A program made the translations under genes and the position numbers. From the NCBI GenBank assembly GCA_035472475.1, contig DATIPA010000244.1, positions 1 to 17,319 on the forward strand: a stretch of DNA of 17,319 nucleotides, read 5' to 3'. The notes under the pieces were generated by a model. The model worked only from the letters and a program-made list of their open reading frames with translations, was not told the origin of the DNA and did no database searches. Shown here one piece after another: positions 6,787 to 14,706 of the stretch. How positions within the stretch are numbered: the first letter of the stretch is position 1; each line of letters opens with the position of its first letter. The stretch is from JAFAXD01 sp035472475 (GTDB taxonomy: Bacteria > Pseudomonadota > Alphaproteobacteria > Rhizobiales > Xanthobacteraceae).

Positions 6787-8091
6787 ATGAACGAGTTCTC
6801 GCCCCGCGAAATCGTTTCCGAGCTCGATCGCTTCATCATCGGGCAGGCCGATGCCAAGCGCGCGGTCGCAATCGCGCTGCGCAACCGCTGGCGGCGACTG
6901 CAGCTCGACGAGAAGCTGCGCGAAGAGGTGATGCCCAAGAACATCCTGATGATCGGTCCGACCGGCGTCGGCAAGACCGAGATTTCGCGCCGGCTGGCGC
7001 GGCTTGCGGGCGCGCCGTTTCTCAAGGTCGAGGCGACCAAGTTCACCGAGGTTGGCTACGTCGGCCGCGACGTCGAGCAGATCGTGCGCGACCTCGTGGA
7101 AGCCGCCATCACCCAGACCCGCGAGCGCAAGCGCAAGGACGTGTCGGCGCGCGCGCATCTCGCGGCGGAAGAGCGCGTGCTCGATGCGCTGGTGGGGGCG
7201 AATGCCAGCGCACAGACCAAGGACAGCTTCCGCAAGAAGCTGCGCGCCGGCGAGCTCGACGACAAGGAAATCGACGTCGAGGTGCAAGCCTCTGGCGGCA
7301 TGCCGTTGTTTGAAATTCCCGGGATGCCGGGGGCCCAGATGGGCGCGATTTCGATCGGCGACATCTTCGGCAAACTCGGCGGCGGACGCACCAAGACGCG
7401 ACGCGTGACCGTGAAGGAGTCGCACGACCTCCTGGTCAACGAGGAGTCCGACAAGCTGTTGGATCAGGATCAGCTGGTGCAGGAAGCGATCCGCGCGGTC
7501 GAGAATAACGGCATCGTGTTTCTGGACGAGATCGACAAGATCTGCGCGCGCGACGGCCGAATGGGCGCGGACGTCTCGCGCGAAGGCGTGCAGCGCGACT
7601 TGCTGCCGTTGATTGAAGGGACGATGGTGTCGACCAAGCACGGCACGGTGAAGACCGACCACATCTTGTTCATCGCGTCGGGCGCGTTCCATCTTTCCAA
7701 GCCGTCGGACCTCTTGCCCGAGCTGCAAGGCCGGCTGCCGATCAGGGTCGAGCTCAAGCCGCTGACCCGCGACGATTTCAAGCGCATCCTGACCGAGACT
7801 GAGGCATCGCTGATCAAGCAGTCGGTTGCCCTGCTTGCGACCGAGGGGGTGACGCTCGATTTCACGCCGGATGCGATCGATGCGCTGGCCGACATGGCGG
7901 TCGCGGTCAATTCAAGCCTGGAGAATATCGGGGCGCGCCGCCTGCAAACCGTGATGGAGCGCGTGCTCGACGACATCTCGTTCGGCGCGCCGGATCGCGC
8001 CGGCGAGACCGTGAAGATCGACGGCGCCTATGTGCGCGAGCGTGTGGCCGATCTCGCCAAGAACGCGGATCTAAGCCGGTTTATCTTGTAG
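6787..8091 (+). CDS. hslU: HslUV protease, ATPase/unfoldase subunit HslU (ClpY)
   Basis: 434 residues, full length. HslU is an AAA+ hexamer that unfolds substrates and feeds them to HslV. Visible features: the N-terminal TPREIV-like segment FSPREIVSELDRFIIGQADA, Walker A GPTGVGKTE (57-65), the pore motif region VGYVGRDVEQ, an intermediate I-domain (about 110-240), Walker B IVFLDEIDKI (about 243-252), a sensor region LFIASGAFH, and GARRLQTVMERVLDDISF near the end. The protein finishes in DLSRFIL; the C-terminal tail of HslU inserts between HslV subunits and activates them. It lies ten bases after hslV and converges with smr, with fifteen bases between the stops. Confidence 0.97.
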   Translation: MNEFSPREIVSELDRFIIGQADAKRAVAIALRNRWRRLQLDEKLREEVMPKNILMIGPTGVGKTEISRRLARLAGAPFLKVEATKFTEVGYVGRDVEQIVRDLVEAAITQTRERKRKDVSARAHLAAEERVLDALVGANASAQTKDSFRKKLRAGELDDKEIDVEVQASGGMPLFEIPGMPGAQMGAISIGDIFGKLGGGRTKTRRVTVKESHDLLVNEESDKLLDQDQLVQEAIRAVENNGIVFLDEIDKICARDGRMGADVSREGVQRDLLPLIEGTMVSTKHGTVKTDHILFIASGAFHLSKPSDLLPELQGRLPIRVELKPLTRDDFKRILTETEASLIKQSVALLATEGVTLDFTPDAIDALADMAVAVNSSLENIGARRLQTVMERVLDDISFGAPDRAGETVKIDGAYVRERVADLAKNADLSRFIL

Positions 8092-8106
8092 CCCGCTTGC
8101 CCGAAC

Positions 8107-8640
8107 TTATCGCTTTCGCCGCACCCGTACATAGAGTGCGCCCTCGCCGCCGTGTCCGATGTGAGCGGTGTCGAATCCAACGACCAGAGTGCGAAACTCC
8201 GGCTGCTCGAGCCACAACGGTACCTGACGACGCAGGACGCCGCGTTCTGGCTCACGGCCTTTGCCGGTGACGACCAGGACGTATTTCGCGTCGTCGGCCT
8301 GAGCTCTGCGGAGAAAGCGCGCAAGCGCCGCGTGAGCCTGCGCCTGCGTCATCCCATGCAGATCCACGCGCGCATCGATCGGATCGCGGCCGCGTGCAAG
8401 TTTCTGCCGCGCGCGCCGATCGATCGGCGCCAGCCGAGGTGGCGCGGCCGGCGGCGTCGCGGGTGCGGCTGAAGCCGGCGGGGTGTGGCGCGGCCGCGGC
8501 GGAGGCTGCGCGTCCCCGTGCTCTGCGGTCTCGGCGGTTCGCGCGCGCCGCATCGGAGTCACGGAGCGCGCCACGTTTCCCCATAAGTGTTGTTCGTCCT
8601 CGGACAAGCGACGGCGATGACGCGGGCGATCATTGCTCAT
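8107..8640 (-). CDS. Smr-domain protein (DUF1519/MutS2-like endonuclease domain)
   Basis: 177 residues. The first 90 or so are basic and rich in Pro and Ala, probably disordered. The Smr domain begins at VDLHGMTQAQAHAALARFLR (about 107-126) and continues with YVLVVTGKGR and the closing HGGEGALYVRVRRK. Smr domains in MutS2 and SmrB have nuclease activity on DNA or stalled ribosome mRNA; the DLHG and TGKG motifs needed for the fold are here. Whether this stand-alone protein cuts nucleic acid is not known. ATG 8640 overlaps the mltA stop in an ATGA arrangement, so translation is probably coupled to mltA, and the three-residue-longer GTG/ATG start upstream is less likely. Confidence 0.88.
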   Translation of the reverse strand: MSNDRPRHRRRLSEDEQHLWGNVARSVTPMRRARTAETAEHGDAQPPPRPRHTPPASAAPATPPAAPPRLAPIDRRARQKLARGRDPIDARVDLHGMTQAQAHAALARFLRRAQADDAKYVLVVTGKGREPERGVLRRQVPLWLEQPEFRTLVVGFDTAHIGHGGEGALYVRVRRKR

Positions 8641-10043
8641 GCGTGCCACCGGACCCGCCCGCGGCGCACCGGTCGCGCCGGCGGCGACTTGGTGGCGGGC
8701 GCTTGTGTCGCGTCTTTCGACGGCTTGGCCGGGACCTTTGCGCTCACGACCGGACGCGGCGTCGGCACCGGCATTGCGGCGCCGGCCACGGCCGGATCGA
8801 GCGCGCGCGGCATCAGCAGCGCAAACATGCCGGGATTACGCAGACGGCCCGCGACCTTGCCGGCTTCATCGCCCGCCCCGTAATAGATGTCGGCGCGCGC
8901 CGGACCTACGATCGCCGAGCCGGTGTCCTGCGCGATCATCAGACGGCGGAACGCGTTGCTGCGCCGTTCGTCGGTCGGCAAGCCGGCCTGGATGAAGAAT
9001 GGCGTGCCGTAGACGTGCAGCGCCTTGTCGACCGCGATCGAGCGCCGCGGCGTCAGCGGAATGCCTTGGGCGCCGGTTGCTTCGAGCTCGTCCGACAATC
9101 CGGTGATGCGGAAGAACACGTAGGACCGGTTCTGATCGCGCAACTCCTTGGCCTGATCGGGATGCGCATTCATCCAATTGCGAATGCGCTCCATGCTCAT
9201 CTCCTCACGCGGCACTTCGTTGCGCTCGATCAAGACCCGACCGATCGCCGTATAGGGAAATCCGTTGTGGGCGTCGTAGTTGATCCGCAACATGGTGCCG
9301 TCTTCGAGACGCACCCGTGCCGATCCCTGGATCTGAATGAACAGCAAATCAATCGGATCCTTGATCCAGCAGATTTCCAGGTGCTGACCGTCGAGTGCTC
9401 CATTCTCAATTTCGCCGCGGTCGTAGTAGGGTACGAGCGCCCCGTCGGGCAGCCGGCGGGTGGCGCGGCCGCTGTTCGGAAACCCCTGACCTTTTTGATA
9501 ACCCGGCGGCGGGACGAGGTCGCCCGGCCGCCGGTAGATCGGCACCGTGAATTCCCGCGTTGGAAATCGCGAGCCGCCCACGATCGGCTCGTAGTAGCCG
9601 GTCAGGAACCCCGCGGTGTCGCCCAGTTTGTAAATGCGGACGGGGCGGAAATTCTCTTCGAAAAAGCTGCGTGCATTGGCGGTGGGCGGCGCAGCCAAGG
9701 CCTTGCGGCAGACCTCGGCCAGCACCGGCAGAAGCGGACGCGGGTCGTCGCCCCATCGCGCGTGCCCAACCACGGCCCGGCAACTCGCCCGAAAGGTCGC
9801 GAACGCTTCGGAGTGATTGTCCTGCGCCCAGCCGTCGAGGTCGCTCCAGGTCAAAGGTTCGAGCGCGGTATCAGTAAATCGAAATGGGCCCGGCGGGCTG
9901 GGGTGGGGTGGACGGCCGAGATCGTCAACCGCGACGGTCCGAGGCTGGGATTTGGCCGGAGGGTGCCGTGCGACTGCACCGGTGGCTGCGTTTGTGGCGA
10001 TTGCCAAACAAGCGACCGATGCAATCAGCGTACTGCGAGGCAT
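8637..10043 (-). CDS. mltA: Membrane-bound lytic murein transglycosylase A
   Basis: 468 residues. MltA cleaves peptidoglycan glycan strands with formation of 1,6-anhydro-muramic acid. A signal peptide is visible (PRSTLIASVACLAIATNAAT), so the protein acts in the periplasm. The MltA domain has GFLTGYYEPIVGGS, VPYYDRGEIENG, DPIDLLFIQIQGSARVRLEDG (in parts) and INYDAHNGFPYTAIGR. The 3D domain carries DTGSAIVGPARADIYYGAG, with the presumed catalytic Asp near residue 385. The one Cys in the signal region is not in a clear lipobox, so it may be soluble rather than a lipoprotein. The last 60 residues are Pro/Ala/Lys-rich. ATG 10043 is preferred over GTG 10049. It sits fifteen bases after tim44 and overlaps smr. 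Confidence 0.93.
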   Translation of the reverse strand: MPRSTLIASVACLAIATNAATGAVARHPPAKSQPRTVAVDDLGRPPHPSPPGPFRFTDTALEPLTWSDLDGWAQDNHSEAFATFRASCRAVVGHARWGDDPRPLLPVLAEVCRKALAAPPTANARSFFEENFRPVRIYKLGDTAGFLTGYYEPIVGGSRFPTREFTVPIYRRPGDLVPPPGYQKGQGFPNSGRATRRLPDGALVPYYDRGEIENGALDGQHLEICWIKDPIDLLFIQIQGSARVRLEDGTMLRINYDAHNGFPYTAIGRVLIERNEVPREEMSMERIRNWMNAHPDQAKELRDQNRSYVFFRITGLSDELEATGAQGIPLTPRRSIAVDKALHVYGTPFFIQAGLPTDERRSNAFRRLMIAQDTGSAIVGPARADIYYGAGDEAGKVAGRLRNPGMFALLMPRALDPAVAGAAMPVPTPRPVVSAKVPAKPSKDATQAPATKSPPARPVRRGRVRWHA

Positions 10044-10058
10044 GCGCACCGCACGCGA

Positions 10059-10775
10059 TCATTGCCCAGTTTCGGTCGCGACCAGCTTCCAGTTGGGGTC
10101 ACGCGAGGTGACGTCGCGCGCGAAGGTCCACACATCGGTCACATCCGTGACCTTGTCCGGGTTACCGTCCTTTACAACGCCGTTCTTGTCGCGGGTGACC
10201 GATACCAGTTGTGACACAAAGCGTATCGTTACCTGCGCGATCTTGCCGCGCAGCTCGGCGCCGATGATGTCGGTGGAATCGATAGAGACGAAGCGCGTTT
10301 CGACCGTCTCGCCGCGGATCTCGCGCTCGCGAATGACCGCTTCGAAGCCGTCGTAGACGTCGCGCGCCAGCAGATTTTTCAAGGTGCGGCGGTCGCCCTC
10401 CGCGTAGGCGGTGACGATCATCTCGTAGGCCGCCCGCGCCCCGCCGAGAAAATGCTTGGGCTCGAAGGCCTTGTCCTCCGCCGCGATCGCATCCAGGCCC
10501 CTGGCGATCGCCGAGTCCGGTTGCGCAATTCCCTTCCAGCGATCGGCGGACTTGGCGTCCTCAGCGGGTTTTGCGGCAGTTTCCGCCGGGCCGCGGCCCG
10601 GAAGTGCGACAACCTTGTCGTTGCCGGTTGGACGCGTGCGCTCACGCGCCGCGTAGGGGTCGTAAGGCGGTCGCTCGCGCCCGGTGCGCTGGCCCAAGAC
10701 GCTGCGCAGCCGCAGAAAGATGAACACTGCGAGCGCCAGGAAGATGATGGTGTAGATGTCAAACACGTCTTGCAC
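10059..10775 (-). CDS. Tim44-domain (TimA-like) membrane-anchored protein
   Basis: 238 residues. A single N-terminal membrane segment (IYTIIFLALAVFIFLRLRSVLG, in the first 28 residues) is followed by a charged linker and a C-terminal Tim44-like domain (from about 100), seen in HFLGGARAAYEMIVTAYAEG, RRTLKNLLARDVYDGFEAVI and the beta-rich end DVWTFARDVTSRDPNWKLVA. Mitochondrial Tim44 links the import channel to Hsp70, and alphaproteobacteria encode relatives of unknown bacterial role. The start GTG 10775 gives MQDVFDIYT; GGCGAG just upstream is a weak ribosome site. It heads the tim44-mltA-smr block, which suggests an envelope function, but no partner is shown. Confidence 0.88.
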   Translation of the reverse strand: MQDVFDIYTIIFLALAVFIFLRLRSVLGQRTGRERPPYDPYAARERTRPTGNDKVVALPGRGPAETAAKPAEDAKSADRWKGIAQPDSAIARGLDAIAAEDKAFEPKHFLGGARAAYEMIVTAYAEGDRRTLKNLLARDVYDGFEAVIREREIRGETVETRFVSIDSTDIIGAELRGKIAQVTIRFVSQLVSVTRDKNGVVKDGNPDKVTDVTDVWTFARDVTSRDPNWKLVATETGQ

Positions 10776-11127
10776 GCTCGCCGTTCAGGCCTATTTGGCG
10801 CCCGCCAACAGCAACACGCCGGCTGCGAAGTCCGTTCCTCCAACCCATGTAAGCATCCGATCATGCCAATCCAGTGGCACGCGCTGTTTAAGGGTCGGTG
10901 AGGACCGCGATTCTCTGACAATATGGCAATCTAAACGATCAAGGACCCCCAGCCAACAGCTACCGAAGAGATTTGCCGCGGACTCGCCGCACTGTGCCGC
11001 ATGGCTGCACCCTCGGGTAAGCGACCCGGCCCAACGAATTGGGCAATCTGGTCTAACGCGCTGCGCTTGTCGCCGGAAAGGGCCTATGTTAGCCACAGCG
11101 GCCACAGCGTTGGCGTTGGGAGAGATT
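10776..11127. other. Divergent intergenic gap between tim44 and secB, no gene seen
   Basis: These 352 bases separate two divergent genes and should hold their promoters. I see no convincing -35/-10 pair; CTGACA at 10915-10920 lacks a -10 at the right distance. GGGAGAG (11118-11124) is the secB ribosome site. Many related genomes place fxsA here, but no frame gives a polytopic FxsA-like protein. A minus-strand frame ending at 10791 encodes a curious tail (DWHDRMLTWVGGTDFAAGVL) but has no supported start. Confidence 0.5.
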
Positions 11128-11643
11128 ATGAGCACGAATGGCGGCCAGCAGGGCGGGCAACCGCAGGCCCCGACACCGGCCGTAGGGGCCGCCGGGGTTG
11201 GACCACAGCTCAATGTCCTCGCTCAGTACACCAAGGATCTGTCCTTCGAAAATCCGAACGCTCCGAAGTCGCTGGGCCAGCCGGGGCAGCAACCGGCGAT
11301 CAATATCCAGATCAACGTCAACCCCACTCAGCTGTCCAACACCGATTTCGAGATCGAGCTCAAGCTTGAGGGTAAGGCCGAGGTCAACGGCTCAATCCTG
11401 TTCAATTTCGAGCTGGTGTATGCCGGCGTTTTCCGGTTGCAGAATATTCCGCAGGAGCAGATCGGACCGGTGGTGATGATCGAATGTCCGCGCCTGCTGT
11501 TTCCGTTCGCTCGCGCGATCGTCGCTGACGCGGTTGTGCAGGGTGGCTTCCCACCGCTCATGCTCGACCCGGTGGATTTCGTCAGCCTATACCGGCAGAA
11601 GGCTGCGCAACAGCCGCAGGCGGCGCCGGCAAGCTCAGCCTGA
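11128..11643 (+). CDS. secB: Protein-export chaperone SecB
   Basis: 171 residues. SecB is a tetrameric cytoplasmic chaperone that keeps preproteins unfolded and delivers them to SecA. The core is recognisable: LAQYTKDLSFENPNAPKSL, INIQINVNPTQL, FEIELKLEGKAEV, LVYAGVFRLQNIPQEQIGPV, and the signature IECPRLLFPFARAIVADAVV followed by GGFPPLMLDPVDFVSLY. The first 25 residues are a Gly/Gln/Pro-rich extension and the tail is Gln/Ala/Pro-rich, both common in alphaproteobacterial SecB. I chose ATG 11128, with GGGAGAG three bases upstream of ATT-ATG; the longer frame to 10756 is not conserved. Its stop overlaps the dnaQ stop on the other strand by nine bases. Confidence 0.97.
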   Translation: MSTNGGQQGGQPQAPTPAVGAAGVGPQLNVLAQYTKDLSFENPNAPKSLGQPGQQPAINIQINVNPTQLSNTDFEIELKLEGKAEVNGSILFNFELVYAGVFRLQNIPQEQIGPVVMIECPRLLFPFARAIVADAVVQGGFPPLMLDPVDFVSLYRQKAAQQPQAAPASSA

Positions 11644-12363
11644 TTGCACGGTATTGCCTGCCGTCTCGGTTTCGGGCGAATCGAGGTAATCCTTCCAGAT
11701 CGCATGCGAACCGAGGGTCGCAACGAACGCGCGATGAGCCGCGCGTTCGAGCGCCGAGATCGCACGCGCAAGCGGCGTAGGCCTGGGTCGCGCAGCACCC
11801 GCCGCGGGCCCTGCGGTCGCGCTAGCAACCACCGCCAAGCCGAGCTGCGCCTGACGGGCCTCAATGAGCTCGAGGTACACTTCGGCGAGCAACTCGGCAT
11901 CGAGCAGGGCGCCGTGTTTCGTGCGGCGGGAATTGTCGATGCTGTAGCGCACACAGAGGTCGTCCAGCCGATTAGAACCGCCCGGGAACTTGCGGCGGGC
12001 GAGCAGCAGCGTATCCACCAGGCGGTCGCGTTCGAGCCGCCTTTGGCCGGCGCGCTCCAGTTCCGCATTGAGGAAGCCGATATCGAACGCTGCGTTGTGA
12101 ATGACAAGACGCGCGTCGCCAATGAAGGCCAAAAAATCTTCCGCGATTTCAGCAAAAGGTGGCTTGTCCTTGAGGAATTCCTCGGATAGCCCGTGCACCG
12201 AAAAAGCTTCGGTCGGAACGTCGCGCTCGGGATTGAGATAACGGTGAAACGTCTGGCCGGACGGAATCCGATTGACCAGTTCTACGCAGCCGACTTCGAC
12301 TAGGCGATGGCCCTGATAGGGATCGAGCCCGGTTGTTTCCGTATCGAGGACGATCTCACGCAT
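11635..12363 (-). CDS. dnaQ: DNA polymerase III epsilon subunit (3'-5' proofreading exonuclease)
   Basis: 242 residues, matching E. coli epsilon (243). It is the editing exonuclease of the replicative polymerase. The DEDDh active site is present: Asp7 and Glu9 in REIVLDTETTG (Exo I), Asp in VIHNAAFDIGFLN (Exo II) and the His/Asp pair in KHGALLDAELLAEVYLEL (Exo III). The C-terminal part (about 185-242), which in E. coli binds the alpha subunit, is Ala-rich. I chose ATG 12363, because homology begins at MREIVLDTE; the extra 18 residues to 12417 lie inside coaE. The start overlaps the coaE stop by eight bases (ATGCGTGA), so it is likely coupled to coaE. Confidence 0.96.
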   Translation of the reverse strand: MREIVLDTETTGLDPYQGHRLVEVGCVELVNRIPSGQTFHRYLNPERDVPTEAFSVHGLSEEFLKDKPPFAEIAEDFLAFIGDARLVIHNAAFDIGFLNAELERAGQRRLERDRLVDTLLLARRKFPGGSNRLDDLCVRYSIDNSRRTKHGALLDAELLAEVYLELIEARQAQLGLAVVASATAGPAAGAARPRPTPLARAISALERAAHRAFVATLGSHAIWKDYLDSPETETAGNTVQSG

Positions 12364-12970
12364 CGGCGTCCGTATCCCTACGAGTGCGAATCGCTCGGAC
12401 GGACGCAAGAATTGCACGCACCTGGGCCCGAGCGGAATCTAAGCTTTGCGACGTATCCACGACAAAATCAGCGCGGCGGCGTTTCTCGTCGTCGGGCATT
12501 TGTTTCTGCAATAAGGCCTCGAATTTCTCGGCGGTCATTCCCGCGCGGTCGAGGGTGCGAGCGCGTTGCACATCGGCCGGTGCCGATACCACAACGACGG
12601 CATCAACGCGCCGCTCGCCGCCGGTCTCGAACAGGAGCGGGACGTCGAGCACGGCAACCGGCGCCCCGGATCGCTCTGCGTCTGCGAGAAAGCGGGCCTG
12701 CGCGGCGCGCACCAGCGGGTGTACAATCGCCTCCAATTGCTTGAGGGCCTCGAGGTTGCCGACGACACGGCGCGACAGTTCTTCGCGGTCAATGCGGCCG
12801 TCCCGGCTGGTGCCCGGAAAAGCCGTCTCGATCGCCGCGACAGCTTCGCCGTCATAGAGCTGGTGGACCACCGCATCGGCATCAAGCACGGGCACGCCTT
12901 CATCGGCGAAAAAACGTGCCGTCGTGGTTTTACCCATTCCGATGGAGCCGGTGAGTCCAAGAACCAGCAT
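12356..12970 (-). CDS. coaE: Dephospho-CoA kinase
   Basis: 204 residues. It phosphorylates the ribose 3'-hydroxyl of dephospho-CoA, the last step of CoA synthesis, and so complements CoaA encoded elsewhere in this window. The P-loop GSIGMGKTT is at residues 8-16 (MLVLGLTGSIGMGKTT). Further signatures are VPVLDADAVVHQLY, FPGTSRDGRIDREELSRRVV, LEAIVHPLVR and LDVPLLFETGGERRVDAVVV. The start ATG 12970 is eight bases after the maf stop. In many related genomes aroE lies between maf and coaE, and here it does not. It overlaps dnaQ by eight bases. Confidence 0.96.
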   Translation of the reverse strand: MLVLGLTGSIGMGKTTTARFFADEGVPVLDADAVVHQLYDGEAVAAIETAFPGTSRDGRIDREELSRRVVGNLEALKQLEAIVHPLVRAAQARFLADAERSGAPVAVLDVPLLFETGGERRVDAVVVVSAPADVQRARTLDRAGMTAEKFEALLQKQMPDDEKRRRADFVVDTSQSLDSARAQVRAILASVRAIRTRRDTDADA

Positions 12971-12978
12971 GATCGCGA

Positions 12979-13584
12979 TTATGCCAGAGAGCCGTCCCGC
13001 CGCAGGAACGCGAGTAGCGCCAGCAGGGGCAAGCCCAGGATGGTAAAATGGTCCCCTTCAATTTGCTCAAACAAGTGAACGCCGATTTTCTCGAGTTGAT
13101 AAGCCCCGACGCTGGACAGCGCCTGCGATCCGGCCGCGTCGAGATAGGTATCGATGAACCGGTCGGAGACGGCCCGCATGGTCAGTCGCGCCGTCTCCAC
13201 GTGGCTGAACATGACGCGCTCGTTGCGGACGACTGCGACCGCGGAATGCAGCTCATGGCTGCGGCCGGCCAGGGTCCGCAATTGGTCACGGGCCGCGCTG
13301 CGATCCGGCGGCTTGTCGAAGCGTCGTTGCCCGAGCGCGAGCGTCTGATCGGCTCCAACGACGATCCGCCCCGGCCATCGCGACCCCGCAGCCTTCGCCT
13401 TTGCTTGCGCTAGCATGAGCGCAGTCTGCCTAGCGCCAGACGGGCCGGCAGATGCCTCCACCGCACGCTCATCGATGTCGATGGCCGCGACGTCGACTGG
13501 AATTCCGGCCGCCGCGATCATAGCCCGGCGCGCGGCACTGCGGGATGCGAGCAGTAACGGCTCCGGGGCAAGCCAAAGCGACAT
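12979..13584 (-). CDS. maf: Maf-family nucleoside triphosphate pyrophosphatase
   Basis: 201 residues. Maf proteins hydrolyse non-canonical or modified nucleoside triphosphates (for example dTTP/UTP or m7GTP, depending on subfamily) and were once called septum-formation inhibitors. The N-terminal signature LLASRSAARRAMI (11-23), the acidic IDIDERAV, and the catalytic Asp79 in IVVGADQTL are visible, followed by the Lys-containing FDKPPDRSAARDQL, SHELHSAVAV and VGAYQLEKIGVHLFEQIEGD. The ADQTL form and the QLEKIG segment suit the m7GTP (YceF-like) subgroup common in Rhizobiales, but the substrate is inference. It lies 18 bases after PPSR and eight before coaE. Confidence 0.93.
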   Translation of the reverse strand: MSLWLAPEPLLLASRSAARRAMIAAAGIPVDVAAIDIDERAVEASAGPSGARQTALMLAQAKAKAAGSRWPGRIVVGADQTLALGQRRFDKPPDRSAARDQLRTLAGRSHELHSAVAVVRNERVMFSHVETARLTMRAVSDRFIDTYLDAAGSQALSSVGAYQLEKIGVHLFEQIEGDHFTILGLPLLALLAFLRRDGSLA

Positions 13585-13602
13585 TGCGGTGTCCGCGAGA
13601 CC

Positions 13603-14442
13603 TTAGGTCGCCGGCGCGCGCCGACGATCTGCCAGGAGTGCCATGACGGCCGCCGCCGTTTCTTCGATCGACCGCCGGGTCACGTCGATAAGGGGCCAGT
13701 TGTTGCGCGCACACAGCCGACGCGAAAACGCCACCTCCTCCGCGACTGCCTGCCGGTCGATGTACTGGTCATCTTCGCGCTGCACGTTGAGCCCCAGCAG
13801 CCGGTTTTGCCGGATCTGCACGATGCGCTCGGGGCTCGCAAAGAGACCGACCACGAGCGGCGCGTGCAGCGTCTCGAGCGCCGGAGGAAGCGTCGCGCCG
13901 GGTACTAGTGGAACGTTAGCGGTCCGCACGCCGCGATTGGCCAAATAAATCGAGGTCGGGGTCTTCGAGGTTCGCGATACCCCTACCAGCACCACATCGG
14001 CGCTCTCGAGATCGTCAGTGTGCTGCCCGTCATCGTGCAGCATGGTGTAGTTGAGAGCATCAATGCGCTTGAAATATTCCGCGTTCAGAATGTGTTGGGC
14101 GCCGACCTTTTGGTTCGACGCGGTTCCAAGATAGGCTTGGAACACCCGCAGGACCGGTCCGAGGATCGATCGGCATGGCAGACCAAGCTCGGCGCATTTG
14201 GCCTCCAGCCGCTCAACCAGCGTCTCGTCGAGAAGGGTGTAGAGCGTGATGCCGGGCTCGGCCTCAACCGACGTCAGCACGCGATCGAGCTGCTTGCTGG
14301 TCCGCACCGCGGGATAGACGTGTTCGACGGGGACAACACTCGCGTATTGCGCCGCGGCCGCACGCGCGACGGTAATCAGCGTTTCACCGGTCGAATCGGA
14401 CACCAGATGAAGATGAAAAAAGCTGACGGTCTTCGCGGCCAT
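13603..14442 (-). CDS. Pyruvate,phosphate dikinase regulatory protein (PPSR/PDRP, DUF299; RP001 homologue)
   Basis: 279 residues. Proteins of this family are bifunctional: an ADP-dependent kinase and a phosphate-dependent phosphorylase acting on a Thr of pyruvate phosphate dikinase or PEP synthase. Features are FHLHLVSDSTGETL at the start, the nucleotide-binding P-loop GVSRTSKTPTS (154-164), and RRLCARNNWPLIDVTRRSIE near the end. The start ATG 14442 gives MAAKTVSFFHLHLVSDSTGE. It is the homologue of Rickettsia RP001 and the Caulobacter gene that flanks the chromosome origin opposite hemE. It reads away from the proposed origin and is followed by maf after 18 bases. Confidence 0.93.
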   Translation of the reverse strand: MAAKTVSFFHLHLVSDSTGETLITVARAAAAQYASVVPVEHVYPAVRTSKQLDRVLTSVEAEPGITLYTLLDETLVERLEAKCAELGLPCRSILGPVLRVFQAYLGTASNQKVGAQHILNAEYFKRIDALNYTMLHDDGQHTDDLESADVVLVGVSRTSKTPTSIYLANRGVRTANVPLVPGATLPPALETLHAPLVVGLFASPERIVQIRQNRLLGLNVQREDDQYIDRQAVAEEVAFSRRLCARNNWPLIDVTRRSIEETAAAVMALLADRRRAPAT

Positions 14443-14546
14443 GCGGCAGTGGACTCATGTTGAGACGTTGTGGACGAGAGCGCCCTCGAGACCCCCGGAC
14501 CGCGTGACCGGTGGAATAGTGGACTTTTTGCCCACACCGCTGCAGG

Positions 14547-14555
14547 TCTGGATAA
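14547..14555 (-). promoter_or_regulatory. DnaA-box-like site (one mismatch)
   Basis: The plus strand reads TCTGGATAA, which is the complement of the consensus TTATCCACA with one mismatch. It stands in the middle of the proposed origin. Confidence 0.5.
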
Positions 14556-14570
14556 ATTCCAGCGCCCAAT

Positions 14571-14579
14571 CCATCCACA
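14571..14579 (+). promoter_or_regulatory. DnaA-box-like site (two mismatches, perfect ATCCACA core)
   Basis: CCATCCACA matches seven of nine consensus positions, and the core ATCCACA is intact. It stands opposite in orientation to the site at 14547-14555, with 15 bases between them. Confidence 0.45.
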
Positions 14580-14695
14580 GGTGGAACATCTCGGGGAAAC
14601 AAGCAAGCCTCATGGGTCGTTGGCCATCTCCTTCATGTACAACTATTTTTGCCTTCACGCTCACAGGTCGACGGGGATAGGAAACATCAGACGTC

Positions 14696-14704
14696 GGTGG
14701 ATAG
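14696..14704 (-). promoter_or_regulatory. DnaA-box-like site, upstream member of a tandem pair
   Basis: GGTGGATAG on the plus strand matches seven of nine positions of TGTGGATAA. It starts exactly eleven bases before the next box, in the same orientation, so the two would face the same side of the helix. Confidence 0.45.
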
Positions 14705-14706
14705 AC

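Noticed and set aside
6751..7728. A 325-codon minus-strand frame opposite hslU
   Set aside because: It is fully antisense to HslU with its conserved motifs, and its own translation shows no family features.
8092..8106. A bidirectional terminator between hslU and smr
   Set aside because: Only fifteen bases separate the stops and they contain no inverted repeat or T-run.
8394..10214. A 606-codon plus-strand frame over mltA and smr
   Set aside because: It is antisense to two recognisable proteins and shows no domain; long spurious frames are common at this GC content.
10791..11213. A 140-codon minus-strand frame between tim44 and secB
   Set aside because: It overlaps the secB start, its N-terminal part is the complement of secB, and no ribosome site supports an internal start. 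Only the last 30 residues look protein-like.
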